Shown: positions 33,786 through 46,875, counted from the stretch's first letter. The stretch: 64,000 nt of DNA from Cricetomys ansorgei (GCA_026225945.1 JAMJFZ010004031.1:8198001-8262000); one strand, 5' to 3'. The notes: generated by a model from the sequence alone, not told the origin. Translations and numbers: made by a program.

Positions 33786-34110
33786 AGTGTTATTCAGTTT
33801 CTACCTTTTGAGATGATTGAAAATGAACCTGATTGAAATATGAAAGTCGTATTTTTTAAAACTTTCATTTCGCAAAGGTTAATTGACAAGCAGTTTGAGC
33901 AGAGGGAATGTGCTTCAGGTAAGTTTCCAATTACCAGAATATAGACTAGGGAGAATGTGCAAAATATATAAATCTTGAAGTGCTCACAGGACTTGCATTT
34001 GCTAGATGGAGGGGAAAGCATCAAATATTTGAAGACATTATGAGTCACTTTATAAAGCTGTAACTATCTATATAAAGATAAAATAAATACCTCGACTTAA
34101 TTTCAGGAAA
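33786..34110. other. AT-rich unique sequence
   Basis: Contains TTGCTAGATGG and AGGTTAATTGACAAG words. It leads into the block below. Confidence 0.4.
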
Positions 34111-35050
34111 AAGGTCTACAAAGCCTATCCAGAGGAGCCATCGGTGACTCATATGGCAAACTTATTTTTCTACTAATATAAGAAAAGCTGCACGCGGCTA
34201 CAGTTGCATGGTTGCAGGAATCTCTATATGCTCATATAGAGATGGATATGCAAATTTGCTGCCAAATAGATTAGCAAAATGCAAGTAGTATGTAATCTGT
34301 GGAAGACTCTATCTTGTTGCAATTTTAAAATTTCTCAATCCATCAGTTAAATGTGGATTCAGGGCACAGACTCATATTTTCTTGTCACATAAATTATGTC
34401 TTACATCAAAGACCACACAGATCCCTACTTAACAAAACAGGAGAATGTCTGAATAGGTCATAAACGTGAAATATGCAAGAGAGCAAAATGAGACAGCCAG
34501 TAACGTAAGAGATTTGTTAGTCCGCTCCCAACCATCTACACAACAGTACCGCTGACGATCAGAATCAGTGATTAAAGAAATATTCTTTTAAACCGATGCT
34601 GATTTTTTTTCCCCATGAGAAATGAGTCGGGGTGATAATGCAAAACGGTGACAAGTTGCTCTGCACAGGACGTTCGCAATCAGGCACTGACGATGCCACG
34701 GGTGTTGCTGCCATTGCTGTGCGATTATTGAAACATAATGTGGAAAAAAGAAAAAGAAGTATGCTAAGTCTTGAAGAAACAAGCCAGGTACCAAATTATC
34801 ACCTAGTTGTAAATCCTAGTCAATACTGTTTGTCATCTGCATTTAGCATTTTTCCCTTTCCAAGCCATTTGTAGGAATTAATTTTCATTTATAGTAATGT
34901 TTCCTAATATGCTCTATTTTTTTCTAAGAAAAGAATTGTACTGGAAATACAGCTGGCCCTGTATAACAACCACTGTTAAAGATGTTAGTTGCTTTAATGA
35001 TTTGCGTAAATTCAGCTGTTGATAGTCTTTAGATTAATACCATCCTTTTC
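34111..35050. other. candidate conserved noncoding element with a perfect palindrome
   Basis: Free of repeats. It contains a 24-bp palindrome at 34220-34243, ATGCAAAT at 34248-34255, TAGATTAGCAAAATGC, CGATTATTGAAAC and GAATTAATTTTCATTTATAG. A plus frame at 34632-34874 is open in part and ends near CAAGCCAG|GTACC, but the acceptor (CTGCACAG) is weak, so I favour noncoding. Confidence 0.4.
34220..34243. other. perfect inverted repeat, 11-bp arms, 2-bp spacer
   Basis: The left arm ATCTCTATATG and right arm CATATAGAGAT are exact reverse complements separated by CT. Possible protein-binding palindrome or cruciform. Confidence 0.9.
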
Positions 35051-35209
35051 TTTTTTTTTAGATTTATTTCTTCTATGTGGCATGTGTGTGCCTACAGCCC
35101 ATGGAGACTAGAAGAGGATGTGGGATCCCATGAAAATGGAGTTAGACGGTTGTGGGCACCGGGAACAGCAGCCGGTGCTCTTAACCGCTGAGCCATTTCC
35201 CCAGCCCCC
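35051..35209 (-). repeat. B2-family SINE, internally shortened
   Basis: The plus strand starts with 'tttagatttatttc' and ends 'gccggtgctcttaaccgctgagccatttccccagcccc', the reverse of a B2 head. Part of the body is missing. Confidence 0.9.
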
Positions 35210-35482
35210 AGTAATACTATCTGTAAACGCAATACAATAAAACAAATCACAGCGTAAAGAAAACTGTGTAAGTTTTTCTGCGTAATCCCTTTAAATTATG
35301 TTATTTTCTTAAACAAATCAAAAGACAGCTTCACAATTAATCCAGAAAAAGCAGGGAAACTGCCTGATATGGTATCTAGCCCAATATGGGCTCTTAGAAA
35401 ATAGAGGCTCTACATGATTGAGCAGGATCCAATAAAAAATGGCAAATAAAGAGGGCTTTGCTGTCCACTCTCCATCGTGTGT
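35210..35482. other. unique noncoding sequence
   Basis: AT-rich, nothing recognised. Confidence 0.5.
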
Positions 35483-35706
35483 ATCATTAGTTATCTCAGG
35501 CTGCCGCTATAACAAAATGCCATGCACAGTTTACAAAACAAAAACATATTTTCTCACAGTGCTACAGACTAGTGGGAGGAACAAGATCAAAGCGCTGTTT
35601 TCGCACAAGGCTGCTCTCTTCAGCTCATGGGTGGCTCTCCTGACCGGTGACTCTGTGTGTATCCCGAACTTCTCTTTTTATAAGGACATCAGTCACATTG
35701 AACTGG
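35483..35706 (-). repeat. MaLR (MST/MLT1-type) solo LTR fragment
   Basis: The plus strand reads 'ggctgccgctataacaaaatgcc', 'catattttctcacagtgctacagactagtgggaggaacaagatcaaagcg' and 'ttttataaggacatcagtcacattgaact'. This is the antisense of an MST/MLT1 LTR 3' half. No internal ERVL-MaLR genes are present; it is an inert fragment. Confidence 0.75.
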
Positions 35707-35710
35707 GAAT

Positions 35711-36023
35711 GTCATAGAGATGGCTCAGTGGATAAAGCACTTGCCATCGACCACGAGGACCAGAGTTCTGATCCTCAGGACCCACATAAAAGCCAGGCAG
35801 ATGTGGTGACCCCCCGTAATCCCAGAACTCAGGAGGCAGAGGCAGGGTATCCCCAGGACAAGCTGGCTAGTTTGACTAATCATAGTTGGCTAGTAAATTC
35901 TGGATTCAGCAAGAGGCACTCTTCAATAAGTAAAATGGAGGAAAACACCCAATGTCAACTTCAGTCCTCAATAAGCATGTTCATAATGTGTATTCACATA
36001 TGCACACACACACACGCCAACAC
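35711..36023 (+). repeat. B3-family SINE
   Basis: ATGTCATAGAGATGGCTCAGTGG, 'ggaccagagttctgatcctcaggacccacataaaagccaggcagatgtgg', 'ggaggcagaggcagggtatccccaggacaagctggctag', and a CA tail at about 36004-36015. It abuts the MaLR fragment. The 126-codon frame here is the SINE. Confidence 0.88.
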
Positions 36024-38735
36024 ATAGGTACTGTGTATGTGTGTGTGTGTTGTTGTTGTTGGAGACTCTAAAGGCTTCGTTTTCACTCAATCACCTCTTT
36101 AGAGTCCCTAAACCCACATATACATTTTGAGACCTGGGGGGAGGGGTCAGCCCAGTAACCTGGAAAGGATGCACAACACAGCACCTTACAGTGCGGTAGC
36201 ACACTGTAGATACCGCCCATGGGATGGCGTGGCATTCAAAGTGATCAAAAGCTGGGAGTATGAGGAGGAAGGTAGTTGAGGATGGACTATCAGGACCTCT
36301 CCCATTTTCTTCCAGTGATGGTCCCGAGGGTCCCCTCTTCTAGCCAGTTCCTTGCATCTCTGCATTTTCTGTCCCAACACCCTAACCTCTTTGCTCCAAG
36401 TCAAGTCTTACCTGAATTACAGTGGAAATGAGCAGCATGCACAGCATTCTGAAGAGGCATTCCAAGCCTCTACAGAGAAACTAGTGACCTCAAAAGACCC
36501 TCTGGTTAATGGGGTAAGGAGTGAGACAGTCAGCAGGAAGTTTTCCAGCCGGGGTTTGTGCTGCCCAACCAGGATCCACATAGAAACAGATCCCATCAGC
36601 CAATCCCTTTTTTCTTTTGCTCTGTGCTCTTGAGGAGTGAAGGAAACCAAGTCCTGGGATGGGGAAGACTGGTTATTCTACAAGGATGGTATCACTGGGG
36701 TCAAGGTCAGTAGGTCCTCTACAATTAAAGGGACCTGAAGAGACTTAGAACGGAGACTTGTTCTTGGTATAAACAAGGTGTTATTTTTTCCTTGTTTCAT
36801 CCTGTTTTGTTTTACTCTGGGAGACTGTAAATGGGTTCATCAGGAAAGAGTTACCCCATCCTCAAAAAGATAATAGCATCCAGAAGGACTGGGAATCATT
36901 CAGTAGGTTGTATAATTAGGCACCGCATGAACGTTAAGGACAGGGAAGAAGCAAGCAGCCCTTGTCCATTTTTCCCTTTCCCAGTTACAAGAAAAGGAGG
37001 GTTTGCAAATCTGAGTGTCTGTAATTCAAGCCCTGGCGTAATGCCTAGTACAGGGCTCTGCACTGTGTTCGATAAATAGATGTTGTCAAGTAGCAACACC
37101 CTTGTGGAGTCGCATTTGTCTCTTCAGCCAAATTCACAGTATCTGCATCGTTCCATTGTTCTTTGGGGCTCTTCCCTCCTTAAAATGATGGATTGCCCGG
37201 TAATGAGAACACTTTCACCTTTATCATCACCTAGCTCACCTCTTCCGGTTCCCCTTCTACTGCCAGGGCCTGTGCCAGATGACCCACTCAGTCTCTCATT
37301 GGCTTTCTGGTACCCAGCCGCTCCAGCCATTCTGGTTTTAAAATATTGGAAGCTCCTTGATTGTGATCATTGGCGTTTGTCGGTTAGAAGAGATACGGAT
37401 TGTGTTTTAAGTGTTCAGAAACAACAGTGTCCTGACTAGCATTAGTCAAGAAAGTCTCCCCTGAGCAAAGATGACCCACCCAGCTGGTGAAAATTAAGTG
37501 TCAGACTAAGCAATAAAACCAGGGGTGGCCTCAAAGACAGGCTATCATCGACTTTGCCTAACCTTGGGGCCAATCTCCAAATGCAGATGTCTAAGAAAAA
37601 ATTTTTAAAGCACCTAGACAAATGCTTTAGCAAATAATTACCAAGTGAGGCAAGCACAGTCCTTATCTCTGTATGTAGAACTGTACTACTGCAGAGCTCA
37701 CTAGGGTAACCATTCACTGCACCCACAAATCAGAACACAAAGTGCCCATAGCCCCCTGAAAAAGAGTCACAATCATAAAGTCATGAAGATTCTGAGATAC
37801 AGTCAGGCACAGTACACGAAGTGCAACGAAGGACTTCACAGCTCAGGACCAAACCTAATTGATGAGATGTGACCTGCACAACTTCAGTTTTCAAAGGACA
37901 CCTGTGATGTTTAGGTCTAAATCAGAAGTCTGATTTCACGATCGCTGTCATTCTTCTCCTGAATTTTGTAACAGTTACAATGTGCATGTTGCTTGTCTTA
38001 ATTAACCTTGACTCTGTCCTCTGGGTTTTCTGGCTAGCTATACCTGGTGACTGGGTGGCTACCAGACGTTTTGAACAAGCAATAGCACAATTATCTTCCC
38101 TAGACTTTGTTGAACTATAAAGATGTAAGACAGTCCATCTGGATCTTGTCCCAGCCCCACAAACAGAACGACAACAGTCCCTACAGACGGTGTGGGGGTA
38201 AGAGCCCTAAAACAAGATCTAAGAGATCGGGATCCTACTGCTTGACTGCCATTTGGAGTTTCCTTCTCTGGCAGATAAGGGAGGGTCACTACAGCAGTAC
38301 CAGCACTGGGGACTGCACCCAGTAAGCAAAATCACCCACAGGAGAACGTTAATGAAGCCTGTTGCCCTGCCCCATCCCCCTCCTTCTTGAGACCTCTGTT
38401 CTAAGTGAACATCCTTGGCTCTTCATTCTGCACAGGACAGTTGTATTTTACTTGTTCTAAATTAAATATGTTAATGAGGCTCAGGCTACCTTGTTTATCA
38501 AAGTGTTCTGACACTGATAGTTGGAAAGTATGGGAATGTGAATATGTGGCGCCTACGCTATGGATATTCAGAAATACTTAGTTATCCAGGATGCAAATTT
38601 TTATTCTAACACCAATGAGAAAGGGCTTATGATTTCTTTCTTCACTAGAAACAAAGTTACATATACTTTTTGTAGGATAAAGCAGCAGGTAAATAAAATT
38701 GAATACGATTGTTGACTATGTAAGTATATATATAG
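36024..38735. other. unique noncoding sequence
   Basis: A (TG)n/(TTG)n run at 36035-36060. An L2/MIR-like scrap lies at 37030-37080 ('gcgtaatgcctagtacagggctctgc'). Many short frames up to 119 codons overlap on both strands without domain signatures. No exon was recognised. Confidence 0.4.
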
Positions 38736-38883
38736 TTTTTCAAGACAGGGTTTCCCTGTTGTAATTCTGGCCATCCTGGAACTCACTCTATAGACCAGGC
38801 TGGCCTTGAACTCACAGAGATCCACCTGCCTCTGCCTTCCAAGTGCTGGGATTAAAGGCATGTACCACCATCACCACCCAGCT
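38736..38883 (-). repeat. B1-family SINE, young-looking
   Basis: 'gtttttcaagacagggtttccctg', 'ggccatcctggaactcactctatagaccaggctggccttgaactcacagagatccacctgcctctgccttccaagtgctgggattaaaggcatg' is an almost intact antisense B1. The CAGAGATCC form is non-Mus. Confidence 0.95.
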
Positions 38884-39790
38884 GACTATGAATATTTTAT
38901 ATATATAGCTTAATGTGCTTTAACAAAGTAAGATTTGACTCTTTACATATATCTTACTAAGAAATTTGAAAGGTAAGTTTTCATTCCCAATTATTTCTCT
39001 AAAGACTTTTCCAGGGTCACCTACAAGGAAAACTATAAATATCCATTCTTCATCTGAAGTAAGTTCAAATCTTTATATTCTTGGCTTTTTCCACAATGGA
39101 ATGAAAAAGGAATGATGGGCTTTTTCCAATTCTTCCAGGCCCAGATGACTTCTTAATTTACAGTAAGCTAACTGAGAACACACAGAGAGCTTTCATGCTC
39201 CATAATAAACCAAGTAACTAACATTCTATTGTCAGTTCAATTTCTCTGATGAAGTGTCCAAGTAGACTCTTTGTCAAGGCTTGTCATCTTAGCATTTCAG
39301 AACAGGAAGTGCAAAGAGGAAGTAGCTCTCCTCTCTGGTTCCATCAACAGAGAGTTCACACCTCTCCAAGCACACAGCAGCCCTCAGCCCAACAGTTACA
39401 AGGGGTTCTGCTTAAGGGCTACACCTTCCTCTGTTTGTTATCTCAGTACCTGACTTGCCTTCTCAAACATAAATTGCAAATGAATAAATAGCTCCTGGCC
39501 CGATCCTCTTATGTTCACAGCCAGTAGAAAGGAAACTGACATGCACAGTGCCTAATGTCAGGTCCTGAGTTTGATCAGAAACAAAAGAAAACAAACCCAG
39601 ATCTTTTTTCTCTTCATGTTTTGGAAATTTCAGCCAGTAAATTGAACCTAGGTATCAAAATCTATAAAGAAAATGTGTTGAATGCCGCTCATGATACCTG
39701 ATTTATATACTTTTTATGAAGGTGTTACCCTAAATACTATTAGTGTAATGAATTATTATCCTAGCCCATGGAAATGTCTAGCATGAAAGC
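38884..39790. other. unique noncoding sequence
   Basis: Start of an 8.5-kb interval without young SINEs. No gene or enhancer-like cluster stands out. Confidence 0.45.
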
Positions 39791-40030
39791 CCCATGATTC
39801 AGAGCACAGTGGATTCCAATTCTAGGTCAGACACCAGCTGTGTGACCTTGATAAGTCCCTTCATGCAATCGTCATAGTCACTTCTATGAAGTAAACACAA
39901 TGATATCTACCTCTTAGGAGTTGTAAGGACCTAGCAAAGCAACACATACAGAACACACAGCTCAGGGTCTGCCCCATGGTAACCAGTGTAGCAATAATTT
40001 AAACTACTTCTCAGATATTTGTTGAATCAA
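39791..40030 (+). repeat. MIR-like ancient SINE, nearly full length
   Basis: 'attccaattctaggtcagacaccagctgtgtgaccttgataagtcccttcatgc', 'gatatctacctcttaggagttgtaaggacc', 'acacagctcagggtctgccccatggtaaccagtg' follow the MIR order closely. Confidence 0.85.
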
Positions 40031-43000
40031 TAAGAAAAAAACAGATGCTATAAAATATGTTTAAATATGCATACATACATGTTTATCTTTAAGCATAATT
40101 GAATAGGTGCACACACATAGTTTTAACAGATATATATGCATTTAAGACAGACATATGTTGTGGTATATATATCACAGAGGGGAAATTTAGGGAAATGTAC
40201 AATAAAATATTAAGAAGAATGACTGAATGAATCTGGAAAATGCAGTTTTGTTTCTATCTATTTTCCAATATATTTTCCACAATAAGCATGAGTGATAATT
40301 TGTGTAAAATGGATTTGTATTTTTAACATAATTATTGACTCCTATCCATCTGTGTAAAATATCAGTTCTTTGGGGTAAATCCTAAAATAACTCCATGTGA
40401 GAACTACTACTGATAGTGTCAGATTTGTACCATTTTTTCCTGAAATCATGGCTGGACTTTCATTGCTAACTCATTAGCTTTTTACATTTACTTATTCTAT
40501 TGAACGTTTGCCATGTACTAGACACTGCTCTCAGTGCTCTGTAAATATTCAGTCACCTAATAAAAAAGATGCTAATGTCCTCTGTAGGGAGGAAATAAGT
40601 ATATGAGCTGCTATGAGATGCCTAGGGTTTTTTTAAAACCTAACTTTATCTGGGAAAACCCAGGCCAATGAACCACAGGGCAAGTAGAAAGTTTCTAGAA
40701 CGTGTTTTATTCATATATCCACAACAGCCATCAAAATGGTTAACTTGACTAGTATTCTGTTAAACATAAATGATTATTTTTCTAAACAATACAGACATGG
40801 TTCTTTAGAGCATAATTTTACAAAGAAGTCACCAAAATCTATATGTAGCAGACCCCCCAGACGCACACACACAATTCTTTTCTTTAACAGAAACTGTCCA
40901 TTGGTACATGTCAGTGAACTTCAAGTACATAATCTCAAATGTAATGCTGTAAGATTGAGAAGTCATCCTCATTATCTCTCCCATTATACTCTACTCTGCA
41001 CACAGGGGTCCATGAAGCCAGCAGGCAGACTCCATAGCTGTGGAGGTCACAGAGGGGGCACATCAGTGTGTAATACTTAAGCTGGTAGTCAACATGATAT
41101 ACCTCCAGAATCAGTATAATCACCCTGAATAACACAGGAACATCATGGTAATATACAGCAGACTATCATTTTTCCTTGCTTTTCCTTATGTGGCTCTGAT
41201 GACCATAACTCAACAACAAATTTGTCATAGAACCCTCCGAGAGAGGGGATATTATCAGTGGGCTTGCATATATCCATTCTGGGATCATAGAGTGATTTTT
41301 TAATATAAATCTAGATATATTCACAACCATATTTGCTTCATGTAGAGGAACAACTACTCTTAAACTACAGTGGTTCAGAGGCTAACCATGCCAAATATGG
41401 CCCTTCTGCCCGTTGAATATTAAGTAATAGAAAGAAAGTCAGCATATTAAAGCTGAAGTCTCTTTGAAGTCTCTTACACAGAAGAAACATCGCTCATGAT
41501 CCTAGGTTGAGGGTTGCAGAGAAACCACTTGAATAAAGGCCAGAAGCCAGAGCCAACTTGGGAAACAGTAATTACTTTCCCATCTGCCCTAATGTTCACT
41601 GCACAATAGAGAAGAAACTTATGCTTGAAGCCTTAACACGAAGCAACAGTCATCCTGGGCTGCCTTGATTCTCCCTTCTCACCACCAGTGCTGACTCCAA
41701 CAAGAACCCAGTGTGGGCAGTCGATAATGGCCTCCCTGGTAATTGGATTCACACCAAGAGAGTAGACAGCAGAGAAGTGTTGAGCCATCTGCTCCTAGGG
41801 GTAAATCAAAAGAACTTTCTCATCCCAACATCATGGGGAGGTGGGGGTGGGGGACAGAACTCTCTAGAAAAATGTTGCTGAGTTTCTTTAGAAATCTCCT
41901 GTACATTTGCAAAGAGGTATCCTGAATCTGAAGAGGGGCAGGGCTCAGAAGACAGAACAAGAACAGAAAATAGAAACTAAAGTAGAAAAGGTGTTTAAAA
42001 TTCACAATACTAGCCATCCCCACTCACCCACTGACAAAGAAACAAAGACTCAGAAAATAATTCCAATTTAGTGAATTTCAGGAGATCCAAAGGTAGAAGC
42101 CTACCTAATTCTCATAATAGGTCCCAGACACCGGGCTTTTGGGTCAGCATCCCTCCCACTACAACAGACTGCCTCACAGTGGAGAGCAGGGAGCCACTGA
42201 AGTGGCCAAGGAATGACGTGATCATTTGTGTGTATGTAAAATGGATGAAAGGACCAACCAACATCCACACCAGATAGAACAGCAGGGCCAAGGGATTGAC
42301 AACTAAGAGAATAAAGTAGAAGGTGCAAGATGTAAAATGGATTTCAATCACCCTTGTATCCAAGTTCCATGAAGGCAGAGCTGGTGGGACTGCAGACCCT
42401 TGGAAAGTGGCAAGTGCATAACGGGGTACAGCCTCTGCTTACTAAGCAAACAAGTGAACTGAAGAAGTAAAAGACAGTCAGTGCCTGCTGGGCAAAAGAA
42501 AGAGAAAAAGCTAAAAGGTGTCTCAAAATCTGTGAGTTACTTGAAGGGACATTGTAGAAATGGGTGGTTTGAACTAAGAGAGAAAGTAGGGTGTTGAGTG
42601 GCATCCAGGGTGGGCTTGGAGGGAGCTTCCTGGAATTAATTACTGGTAGGGAAGTGACTGGTGAGCCCCTAGACCAACTGAGAACAGTGCAGAACACAGA
42701 AACAGAACAGAGGCTAGAGGGCATGGTGGGGTTGTTTCATGGCTACAGATGGGCACCTGGGTGTAGGTTTTTATACTCACAGTTCTGCACACTTGGGTGA
42801 CAAAACCACAGGGTTGGCATTTGTTTAAAAATTAAGAAGGGGATCTTAAGATCCATTTTCAGTGTCTGTGTAAAAATCCAAATGTATGCATACACCAACA
42901 GGAACCAAATTTAGGCTTCCCTGAAGATCTCCAAAACTTTACAATCAGGAAGAACTTAGAGATGAAACAAACTTTTAAAAAGCACCTTGTGGTATTATTT

Positions 43001-43110
43001 TAGTAGCTGTCTAAATTTTTTTGTTTCATGTTAAAGAAATATTTTGATTTTGAAATACATACCAAATTGGGGGAAGAAGGATCATCTTTTCAGAAATAGC
43101 AATATTTCTG
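40031..43110. other. unique noncoding sequence
   Basis: 40490-40620 has an L2/MIR-like 'cgtttgccatgtactagacactgctctcagtgc' segment (minus). 40040-40340 is AT-rich with TACATACATG words. Frames of up to 126 codons near 42344-42724 have no recognised family. Confidence 0.4.
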
Positions 43111-43250
43111 AATAGCAATATTAATTTGCTTTGCAAATTGAATTCATAAATGCATATTATATAAAGGTACTTAGCCATCCTTGAAATTTTTTTCTGCTTA
43201 CTCACTGTCTTCTCCACCCAATCTACATTTTAAAAACTAACCCACACATG
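43111..43250. repeat. local duplication, copy A
   Basis: About 140 bp shares strong similarity with 44140-44274, including exact runs such as TGCTTTGCAAATTGA and AAATGCATATTATATAAAGG. Minus-strand translations of both copies share AKYLYIICIY. The unit is not a SINE I recognise. Confidence 0.85.
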
Positions 43251-44139
43251 AACCAGATAGCAAATAAGCCTGCCCCTGTCCCTGCCCCTAAAAAGGGCAG
43301 CCCAGGAAGGGAGACATCTGACATCTTTTCTGCAGGAGCCCGAGGGAGCAGTCTCCACCCACATCTGCTGTTGACCATGACAACCTGCTTAGAGGTTTCT
43401 TGTTGCTTTTCTGCTCCTCCAATCCACCTGAACGAATAAATAGATATTTAAAAGGAATACTGCACATTCTGTCGCTAATGTATAAGATACTCAAGCCATG
43501 AATACCAAGATCCATAGACAAAGCCAAACACAATCTTAGATATGAGCTAGCTAAATCCCCTGAAGGGAACTGAGAGCCAAGTCCAAGCTCCAAGGACAGA
43601 AGAAGGATGAAAGACTCTTGGCCAGGGTGCTGTTCTCACCTCTGCTGCTCCTGGGAATGAAGCTGGGCATGGATACAGACTTCCCACCACTGGAGGCGAT
43701 CTGAGAGTACAGCCTGCAGCCACTCCGCTTGAGGACCATAGTCTCACAGATAGAAAGAGCGGAACCTGGAGAAGTGATATCCGTGGAGGGGTGAAAGGAT
43801 AGGTATGACATTCACACAGGGCCAGGGTAAGGAGTTCTGCAGCATCCTGGTCCTTCAAAGAGTTAGGGATGACCACTTTCCAGGAAACTAATTTCTCTAG
43901 CACTTTGTTGCATTAGTAGCTTCTCATGAATGAGGCTAGTAAACACCTTGGAATAATGGGGCACCATACAGTAAGATCATAAGTATTACCCAAAGAATAT
44001 GCTTAGTATAAGAACTAACAATGCTATACCCTCTTCCACAGCACATGCACTGAAACTGGAACAATACAGAAAAGAATAGCATAGACCCTGGGCAGGATAA
44101 GGCACAAATTCATGGCATATTCTATACAGAAATAAAAAG
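43251..44139. other. unique noncoding sequence between the duplicate copies
   Basis: No gene recognised. Overlapping minus frames of 86 to 118 codons at 43288-43903 lack signatures. Confidence 0.4.
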
Positions 44140-44274
44140 AATAGTAATATTAATCTGCTTTGCAAATTGAGCTTATAAATGCATATTATATAAAGGTACT
44201 TGGCCATCTTTTATTTTTTTCCCCACTTGCTCACTGACTTCTCCACTTGCCTCCATTTTAAAAACGAACCCATG
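44140..44274. repeat. local duplication, copy B
   Basis: Direct-orientation relative of 43111-43250, about 1.03 kb downstream. Differences are scattered substitutions and a small indel in the T-rich part, so the duplication is not recent. Confidence 0.85.
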
Positions 44275-45700
44275 CATTTGCTTGCTTATAAGTTATTCAG
44301 TAAATGTGTATGGTTTACCTACAACATGTCAGTGTAGTTCTCAAAATTCAGTGGAATTTTCAAGGAATAATTTTTATTGACTGCTCACAGAAATTCAGTT
44401 CGTTTCAGCTTTTATTGTTTCTTTTCCTAAAAAGAATTCTACTTTCATAGTAAAAGCCATTTTCCTTCTGCTGGAGTTATCTCTTTTTGAGCAAAAGAAA
44501 GGGGTGGGGGAAAATGAAAGCTTCCCTGACACAGCAGCACTGGCATTTCACATATATCCATCCTCGAGTAAGTGAGAATTTATAATCTGTCCTTTAGGAA
44601 TATTTGAACATAATTTGAAAATCACCCTAGCTTATCCTGGCTTCTGACAGGAGCTGGCTGGTAACATCTTTATCTTCTCTGCTCATTATGAGTTGGATTT
44701 CAGCTTTATTTGGTGCTTATATTCTCAGGTTGGTCTTCCCACTCTTCCTCCATGCCAGGTGCCTTCACCACTGGACTTGCTAGTGAATGGCGATATTACA
44801 CAAGTTCTTCTCAACTTTACTGTTAATTTGGTCAGTGGCCAGTGTTTTCTGCAAAAGGCATTTGTTCCTCACCAAAAGAAGAAGAATGGGGGAAAAAAAA
44901 AAGCCAAGTCTAGTTTCCTGTGGGCCAAACCCCTCAGGAATTCTGTGAACTCTGAGAAGGAGAAAGAGGTTAATTGTTAACAGCTCTGTGCATGTGTCAC
45001 TTACAGCTCACCCCTGGATTCTCTCCGCCTGACACTCTTTCAGCGGTAGCATTTAGCACATTGAGACCAGACTGCGTTTTTTATTGCACACTTCAATAAG
45101 ACACAGGGTGAGTTTAAAGGAAGCCATCTTTAAGATTTATCCATGTGTCCTGGAATGAGCGTTCAGTAATCCCTTTAATCCATGTTGTCATCTCCCACGG
45201 CTTTATGCTTTGTGTTAGTCTCTTAACATCTCATCTTATTTTAACCGAGATTATCACAATGCATACCCTAAGTAGTGCTAGCAGGATCACCAGGCTAAGC
45301 CTTGAGAGAAAGTACTGTGACATCTATATTATTCCTTGTAGTGAGATTGCATACCTCAGAAAAATAAACTGTGTATATCCGAACTATTTTCTGTAAGTTG
45401 TGTCTATATAGTTCACCATTAAGAGCTCTCTGACAATAAATCAAAGGGGATAAATTGTCCTTAAAAAGGAGTTAGTCTTTGAATAACCCTTTAACACTAG
45501 TTGAAGCAGGGGACATAAACCTGCAAACGTACCATTAAAATAATTTGAATTAATAAACAGGATCAATTGAAGTACAAGTTGAGCTTTAAATAGAATTCAC
45601 AGGTCCCAGCTTCCTTCTGGGAACTTTAAAACTACATCAGTTGGTGATCTATCTGTGTATGTATCCTTAAATATCACTAATTCTTAGTAAAAATTGCCGT
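44275..45700. other. candidate conserved noncoding block(s)
   Basis: Repeat-free. 44980-45640 holds CTTTAATCCATG, GAGCGTTCAGTAATCCC, CCATTAAGAGC and GAATTAATAAAC. The 95-codon frame at 44693-44980 and 83-codon frame at 45145-45396 do not show coding features. Enhancer call is from composition only. Confidence 0.35.
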
Positions 45701-46775
45701 TGATCTTTTTACTTCAAAAGACAGGGCATAAAAGCTTCACTTCTAAAACATTCAGTATTTGACCAACAGCATTACATTTCTTGAAATTTCACAAAATCTT
45801 TTGTACGTACAAATCTCTAGATACTCATCAAAAGAGGTTTGAGTGTCTCATTACTTGAAAACAATGTGAGTGGGTCTTTACGATGCTGGAAGTAACCTAA
45901 CAGAATCATTTGCTTTTATTTTACAAGCTTGTCCCAAAACTGGCTCTCTGTGCATGACGAGATTCATCTGCATCTGAAATGATGTCCCTCTTTAGAAGCA
46001 CATATTTAATATAATTTCATGACTCCACATTTCCTATAAATCTATTAGTCCATTACTCCTGAAACTGTCCTCTAAAGAATAGTCATGGACTTTACATGTT
46101 GGTGCCCATGGGAACCATTTCTCTGTTCCAACAGAGTCTGGAACCTTCCTGGGGGTTCAAGTACACATTATCACCATAAAACATGGGAAGATCTGCCTTG
46201 AAAAACACCAGTCGGGAGGGAACTTTCAGTTTGACTGTATTTGTGCTTTTTTGTCTTATGCAAAATAATATTCTATACAGAAAGTATTGCATGCTGCTTT
46301 ATAATAAATGAAAAATAGATCTCAGAGAAAGTAGAGAAAAAGAAGGGAGAGAGATATTGGTCATAGCAAAGATCAATCTTTAAAAATTAGAGATATGTAT
46401 GTATGTCTGAAGAACTTCTAACATATTAAGTATTGTTGTGAGAGGTTATATATCTCTCCCTCGTTGTTTCTTATTTAGGCAAGAAGAATAAAAAAAGGGA
46501 ATGAGGAAGGGCAGAATAAAGAGAGAGAAAGAAAAGGGAAAGGAGCGGGGGAAGGAGTCTGTGTTTCCAAAAACACCATAGAACTCTCTATTCAAGGAGT
46601 GTCTGTGAGTACCAGAGGTGTGCTGTTGAGTGTTCAACAAACAGCTCTTAAGAAATGAAGACCTGGTCTGTCACTTTTGCAAATTTCCATGGTGTAAATA
46701 CCCTATAACCAACTTCAAGCTGCCAACACGGCACTCCTGGCTAGTGCAGCTTCTCCTCCTACCCAATTGTCTGTC
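45701..46775. other. unique noncoding sequence
   Basis: 46480-46550 is purine-rich (GAAAGAAAAGGGAAAGGAG-type). No gene or named repeat. Confidence 0.45.
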
Positions 46776-46875
46776 TTGTATGTGCCCACTTTTAAAATGA
46801 GAAGACTAAGGCCCAAATAACTGAGAGATGTTATAAAACTGCCCAAGTATGTAGCTTCTCACATTTATTGGCATC
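46776..46875 (-). repeat. MIR-like ancient SINE fragment
   Basis: 'tgcccacttttaaaatgagaagactaaggcccaaataactgagagatgttataaaactgcccaag' corresponds to the antisense MIR core. Confidence 0.65.

Noticed and set aside
34632..34874. Possible coding exon reading GTDDATGVAAIAVRLLKHN
   Set aside because: Acceptor CTCTGCACAG lacks a good pyrimidine tract and the donor CCAG|GTACCA is weak; the block looks more like noncoding regulatory DNA. A cross-species frame test would settle it.
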